A stretch of 64,000 bases of DNA, taken from the NCBI GenBank assembly GCA_016213775.1, contig JACQZR010000004.1, positions 1 through 64,000 on the forward strand, read 5' to 3'. Of this stretch, positions 61,028 through 64,000 are shown piece by piece. The stretch comes from Acidobacteriota bacterium (GTDB lineage Bacteria; Acidobacteriota; Terriglobia; Bryobacterales; Bryobacteraceae). Numbering within the stretch: the stretch's first letter is position 1; every line of letters begins with the position of its first letter. The translations under genes and the position numbers were made by a program. A model generated the notes under the pieces. It saw only the letters and a program-made list of their open reading frames with translations, had not been told where the DNA came from and did not search any database.

Positions 61028-62401
61028 TCAAGCAGGTGTCGGCTCCGACGGCGATGCCTCCACCACCGCTTCAGCAGCGGGTTCTTCCCGCCGAATCCGC
61101 ATCGGCTGCCGCTTCCAGTACGTCGCCGACCGCCAGCACCACTCCAACGGCCCAAACTGAAAACTCCGCACCCATAGCGGACTCACAATCAGCGACACTA
61201 TCCACATCCCCAACACAACCAGGTACAGTTGATGCCGCTCCATCTTCCCGAACATGCCCAAACCGTAGCCATAGAAGACCAGCCCGTAGATCAAGGAATG
61301 CAGAATGTAGTTGGAGAACGCCGTCTGCCCGATCGCCGCCAGCCCTCGCCGCAACAACGGCATCACTTCGAACTTGCACAGCAACAGTAGCACCGACAGG
61401 TGCCCCATCGTCACCGCAATGCGCGCCACCTGGTAGGTGGAGAATGTGAATGCAGTCTGAAATGGCTCAAACCCCTGTTTGTACGCCAACCACGCCGAAA
61501 ACGAGCCCACAGGGAGACCGATTCCATACCCCAGCGCCATCAGCCCAGCATAGAAACGCACACTCCGCCGCGCCGTCAGAACGTCCAACTTCACGAATGC
61601 AATCCCCACCAGCATCATCGTGAACATGTCCAGCCCGGAGAAGTAGTAAGGTTTGGAATGCCACCGCATCACTTCCTTTGCCCGCCTCTCCAAAAGGTTG
61701 CCATATGAGCCGCTGTACATTTCCCGCTCCTTCTTCAGATCGTCGGCAGTCGGGTAGTAGTACTTGCGCAGTTCCTCCCACGTTTTCTTGGCTTCCTTTT
61801 GTTCATCAGTGAGAGGCTTCTTTTCTTTCTCCAGCCGCTCCGCCTCCATGGCTTTTTCATACATCTTCAGGTTGCGGAAGCCCATCCCCACCTGCATGCC
61901 CGTCATCAATACAATGAACACGCCCACCGTGATGAGCAGGTTTTTCGGCTTGGCTGCATGAAAGGGAAACAGAATCAACCCGAGCAGGGCATATGGATAT
62001 AGAATGTCGCCGTGCCAGATTAAGTAAGCATGCACGATGCCGAAAAGCATTAGCCACATCGTGCGGCGATAGTAGATCTCCACCGCATGCGTTCCATTGC
62101 CCTTCGCGATCCCGCGTGTGATCAGTAGATACGAACCCGCCCCGAACATCAGCGAAAAGATGCCTCGCATCTTCCCGTCAAAGAGCACGTACTGCAGGAA
62201 GAACGCCCATAGGTTCCACCCCGTATCGCCGCCGGCCACTTTGGGATTGAAATACGCGCTCATCGGCAGCCCCGAAAACACGATGTTCATCAGGGCAATG
62301 CCCAGCAACGCCGCGCCTCGCAACACGTCCATCGACGCGATGCGCTCGCCAACGCCAACCGGTGCGAACACGGGCTGCGCCGCCATCGCTTCTTCTGCCA
62401 T
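61028..62401 (-). CDS. DUF418 integral membrane protein
   Basis: A 457-residue membrane protein with about nine or ten helices. It opens with RIASMDVLRGAALLGIALMN, the diagnostic start of DUF418/acyltransferase-3-like membrane proteins, and has GIFSLMFGAGSYLLI, GIVHAYLIWHGDILYPYALLG, GRTAFSNYILHSLIYG-like and PLWVRSFQFGPLEWCWRSATY near the end, which is the conserved DUF418 C-terminal segment. A soluble charged insert (residues 185-235, EKEKKPLTDEQKEAKKTW) separates the helices. Role unknown; related proteins are suspected transporters or acyltransferases. Confidence 0.88.
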   Translation of the reverse strand: MAEEAMAAQPVFAPVGVGERIASMDVLRGAALLGIALMNIVFSGLPMSAYFNPKVAGGDTGWNLWAFFLQYVLFDGKMRGIFSLMFGAGSYLLITRGIAKGNGTHAVEIYYRRTMWLMLFGIVHAYLIWHGDILYPYALLGLILFPFHAAKPKNLLITVGVFIVLMTGMQVGMGFRNLKMYEKAMEAERLEKEKKPLTDEQKEAKKTWEELRKYYYPTADDLKKEREMYSGSYGNLLERRAKEVMRWHSKPYYFSGLDMFTMMLVGIAFVKLDVLTARRSVRFYAGLMALGYGIGLPVGSFSAWLAYKQGFEPFQTAFTFSTYQVARIAVTMGHLSVLLLLCKFEVMPLLRRGLAAIGQTAFSNYILHSLIYGLVFYGYGLGMFGKMERHQLYLVVLGMWIVSLIVSPLWVRSFQFGPLEWCWRSATYWKRQPMRIRREEPAAEAVVEASPSEPTPA

Positions 62402-62483
62402 GGAATACTCCTAGAGCCCCAGTCTGAGGGGAATATAGCACAGCAGGATATACGTGGCGCCGCCGCCATCGGATGTCCTGGAG

Positions 62484-63251
62484 TTATTGCCGCCACGTGG
62501 CGTCAAGGGCCAGATATGCCAGGGCGTACCGCACGCCGAACTCGCGCAGCGACGGCGCATCAAAGTGCACCACGTCTCCCTTGTGTTTCAACCCCGCCGA
62601 AGACGCAAACCCAACGTTCGGCGCCGCAACCACCAGTGTTGCCAACTGCTCGTTCACCACGTCCGCATACACGCCTTTGCCGCCCTGCCGCGCCGAATAG
62701 AACTCGCCCAACTGCCCCACTACCACGGGAACATCCGGCGCGTTCAAATCGGCCCGCAGGCTCTCAAACACACGGATCCAGCGCTGCCGGTAATTGCTCG
62801 ACAGCCGCGTCGTTCCACTATCCGCCTCTCCCTGGTGCCACAAGATGCCGCGCAGCTTTCCCGATTCCATCGCCTTTTTCGCGCGCGCCACCGCATTCCC
62901 ATAATGATTGGCGCCGGGCTTCCACTCGTCCAGCGCGCTACCGCCGAACGCGGCCGGAATCAGCCCGATCTTCGCGCCCGGACGCAGCACCTTCAGCGCC
63001 GAGGCGAACGAACGTCCGATCCCGACGCCTGCAATCTCGGGCTTGTCAAAGTGCAACGGATCCACGGCCGGCGTCCACGTCATCTCCTTGGTGAACACGA
63101 ACACCCCGTCTATCGGCTGCTTATCCCGCGCCTCCACCACACCGCGCCCGGCCATGTTCGACTGGCCGATCAGCAAAAACAATTCCAGGTCTTTTTGTTG
63201 CGCGGCCACCGACGCCGCGCAAACCAGAACCAGCGCCCAGAAACGGAACAT
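62484..63251 (-). CDS. Secreted carbohydrate acetylesterase (SASA/CE6-like)
   Basis: A 255-residue protein, start at the ATG at 63251, with signal peptide (FWALVLVCAASVAAQ); an upstream TTG at 63260 is possible. SGNH-type esterase motifs: FLLIGQSNMAG (block I with Ser), GSAL and ILWHQGEADSG (block III-like), and VVHFDAPSLREFG (block V with Asp-His variation). This is the sialate O-acetylesterase/CE6 acetylxylan esterase pattern. It would remove acetyl groups from xylan or sialic-acid-like residues. It follows the SelA-like gene by 13 bases on the same strand. Confidence 0.85.
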   Translation of the reverse strand: MFRFWALVLVCAASVAAQQKDLELFLLIGQSNMAGRGVVEARDKQPIDGVFVFTKEMTWTPAVDPLHFDKPEIAGVGIGRSFASALKVLRPGAKIGLIPAAFGGSALDEWKPGANHYGNAVARAKKAMESGKLRGILWHQGEADSGTTRLSSNYRQRWIRVFESLRADLNAPDVPVVVGQLGEFYSARQGGKGVYADVVNEQLATLVVAAPNVGFASSAGLKHKGDVVHFDAPSLREFGVRYALAYLALDATWRQ

Positions 63252-63264
63252 GAGAGACAATCCT

Positions 63265-64000
63265 TTACGCGTTCTTCACCGGCCGCACCACGCCACCCGG
63301 CTGCCCATAATTGTGCCGCTTGGCGGTGAACTTCGCCTGCCCATACTCGCCCAGATCCACCGTGCCCGTGATGCTGTCGGCGCCGGCCTTGCCTAGAAAC
63401 TCGTAGCCGATCCGCGTGCCTTCATATCTGTGCGAGCTGCGGAACCAGACTTCGTTCCCATCCACACTCCCGCGCAGATCGCTGCCCAGAAACTCGCCCG
63501 TGTGCGAGCCCAGCAACTGCGCCTCTTTCTGTTCAAACACCAGCGTGTGGCGCGACTTGCCCAACACGTACTCGATCTCCACGTCCCACTGGCCCGACAC
63601 ATTCACTGCCGGCACAGCCGCTTTCCGGGCTTCCACCTTAGGCGGATTCGACAGCACCTCGTGAATGCGCCGCGCCGCGATCTTCGCATCGCCGGGCATC
63701 ATCATATACGGCATGATGGTGAGCGAACTGCCGCGCGCGCCCATCCGCCGCGATCCGCCCGCGCCGCCAAGAATAATCCGCGGATTGCCATCGAGCAGCG
63801 CCTTCTCCACCTCGGCGCCGGTCACCCCAAGAGCCTCGCCATCCCATCGGATCTGCAATCGTGGAGCGTTGTTGGAAAGGCTGTCCGGCTGCATCACCGC
63901 GGTCGTCACACCTTTCACGCTGGTGACGCTCCTGGATATCTCATCGATCCAGCTTTCCCATTCTTTCCATTCCCTGTCGTGATCGCGCTTCACCCACGCT
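63265..64000 (-). CDS. SelA-like PLP enzyme with C-terminal lipocalin-like domain, N-terminus beyond the window
   Basis: The frame is open to the right edge, so the N-terminus and PLP lysine are outside. Visible residues include WKEWESWIDEISRSVTSVKG and RLQIRWDGEALGVTGAEVEK, then ILGGAGGSRRMGARGSSLT and KIAARRIHEVLSNPP. These match the small domain of the L-seryl-tRNA(Sec) selenium transferase/D-glucosaminate-6-phosphate ammonia-lyase group. A separate C-terminal domain of about 110 residues follows (NVSGQWDVEIEYVLGKSRHT to FTAKRHNYG), a small beta-barrel resembling the product at 35988-36389. The extra barrel is unusual for the family. Confidence 0.78.
   Translation of the reverse strand, partial: AWVKRDHDREWKEWESWIDEISRSVTSVKGVTTAVMQPDSLSNNAPRLQIRWDGEALGVTGAEVEKALLDGNPRIILGGAGGSRRMGARGSSLTIMPYMMMPGDAKIAARRIHEVLSNPPKVEARKAAVPAVNVSGQWDVEIEYVLGKSRHTLVFEQKEAQLLGSHTGEFLGSDLRGSVDGNEVWFRSSHRYEGTRIGYEFLGKAGADSITGTVDLGEYGQAKFTAKRHNYGQPGGVVRPVKNA

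Noticed and set aside
1-64000. tRNA, rRNA and CRISPR loci
   Set aside because: No cloverleaf with a GTTCRA-type T arm, no conserved rRNA stretch and no regularly spaced identical repeats were found by eye; a covariance-model search would be decisive.

Overview
The window comes from a high-GC Gram-negative soil bacterium, most probably an acidobacterium of the Bryobacterales/Solibacter type. No rRNA, tRNA or ribosomal-protein operon is visible, so this rests on gene content: a TIGR03435 protein, a VWFA-related acidobacterial-type protein, two PEP-CTERM proteins, an ECF sigma factor fused by a 4-base overlap to a TPR-bearing Ser/Thr kinase, a DUF1501 protein, a DUF2961 (GH172) enzyme, relics of Oar-like TonB receptors, and many exported proteins with BACON, FG-GAP and propeller repeats.

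Layout. 1-5.9 kb: a partial glycoside hydrolase, small exported proteins, an outer-membrane barrel, a VWA protein and a small HExxH protein. 6.0-7.2 kb: a tandem duplication carrying two near-identical small coiled-coil genes. 7.23-9.95 kb: a decayed 2.7 kb transposon of the Tn552/Tn5053 type (TniA-like transposase with its middle deleted, TniB-like ATPase, an unknown passenger ORF, a frameshifted serine resolvase, inverted ends with paired 12-bp sites). 10-18.4 kb: TIGR03435 and PEP-CTERM proteins, a cytochrome c, ghosts of an ECF sigma factor and a TonB receptor, a DNA alkylation repair protein overlapped by an Ala/Lys/Asp-repeat membrane protein, a PhoD-like phosphatase with a transpeptidase-fold protein, and an SH3-like exported protein. 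18.4-24.2 kb: an intact tartrate/D-malate dehydrogenase, a higBA toxin-antitoxin pair beside a ghost of a second higA, an exported repeat protein, a decayed second dehydrogenase copy and a TonB-receptor ghost.

24.2-41 kb: a sulfatase, a 2101-residue mosaic surface protein, an RHS relic, a GH172-type enzyme, an RRM protein next to an IF-1 paralogue, a small lipocalin-like protein, a HAD phosphatase and a hybrid two-component sensor. 40.8-48.3 kb is a minus-strand run: a PI-PLC-like exported protein, a PEP-CTERM protein, a sialidase-like protein, a DUF155 protein and an amidohydrolase. 48.4-57.3 kb is a plus-strand run: ECF sigma, kinase, serine hydrolase, DUF1501, TIM-barrel isomerase and an exported repeat protein. 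57.3-64 kb: exported proteins, a toroid protein with a haem motif, a propeller/Ig pair, a DUF418 membrane protein, a CE6-type esterase and a partial SelA-like PLP enzyme with an added C-terminal barrel.

Themes. The window is rich in glycan-processing and exported enzymes and in regulatory proteins typical of large soil genomes. The most distinctive signals are (1) a roughly 395-residue C-terminal module of three related repeats, always ending in GYFGR, on three otherwise unrelated exported proteins, and (2) the decayed transposon, whose ATPase start codon appears to have been lost while a frameshift fused it to the transposase tail. At least seven gene ghosts show active duplication and decay.
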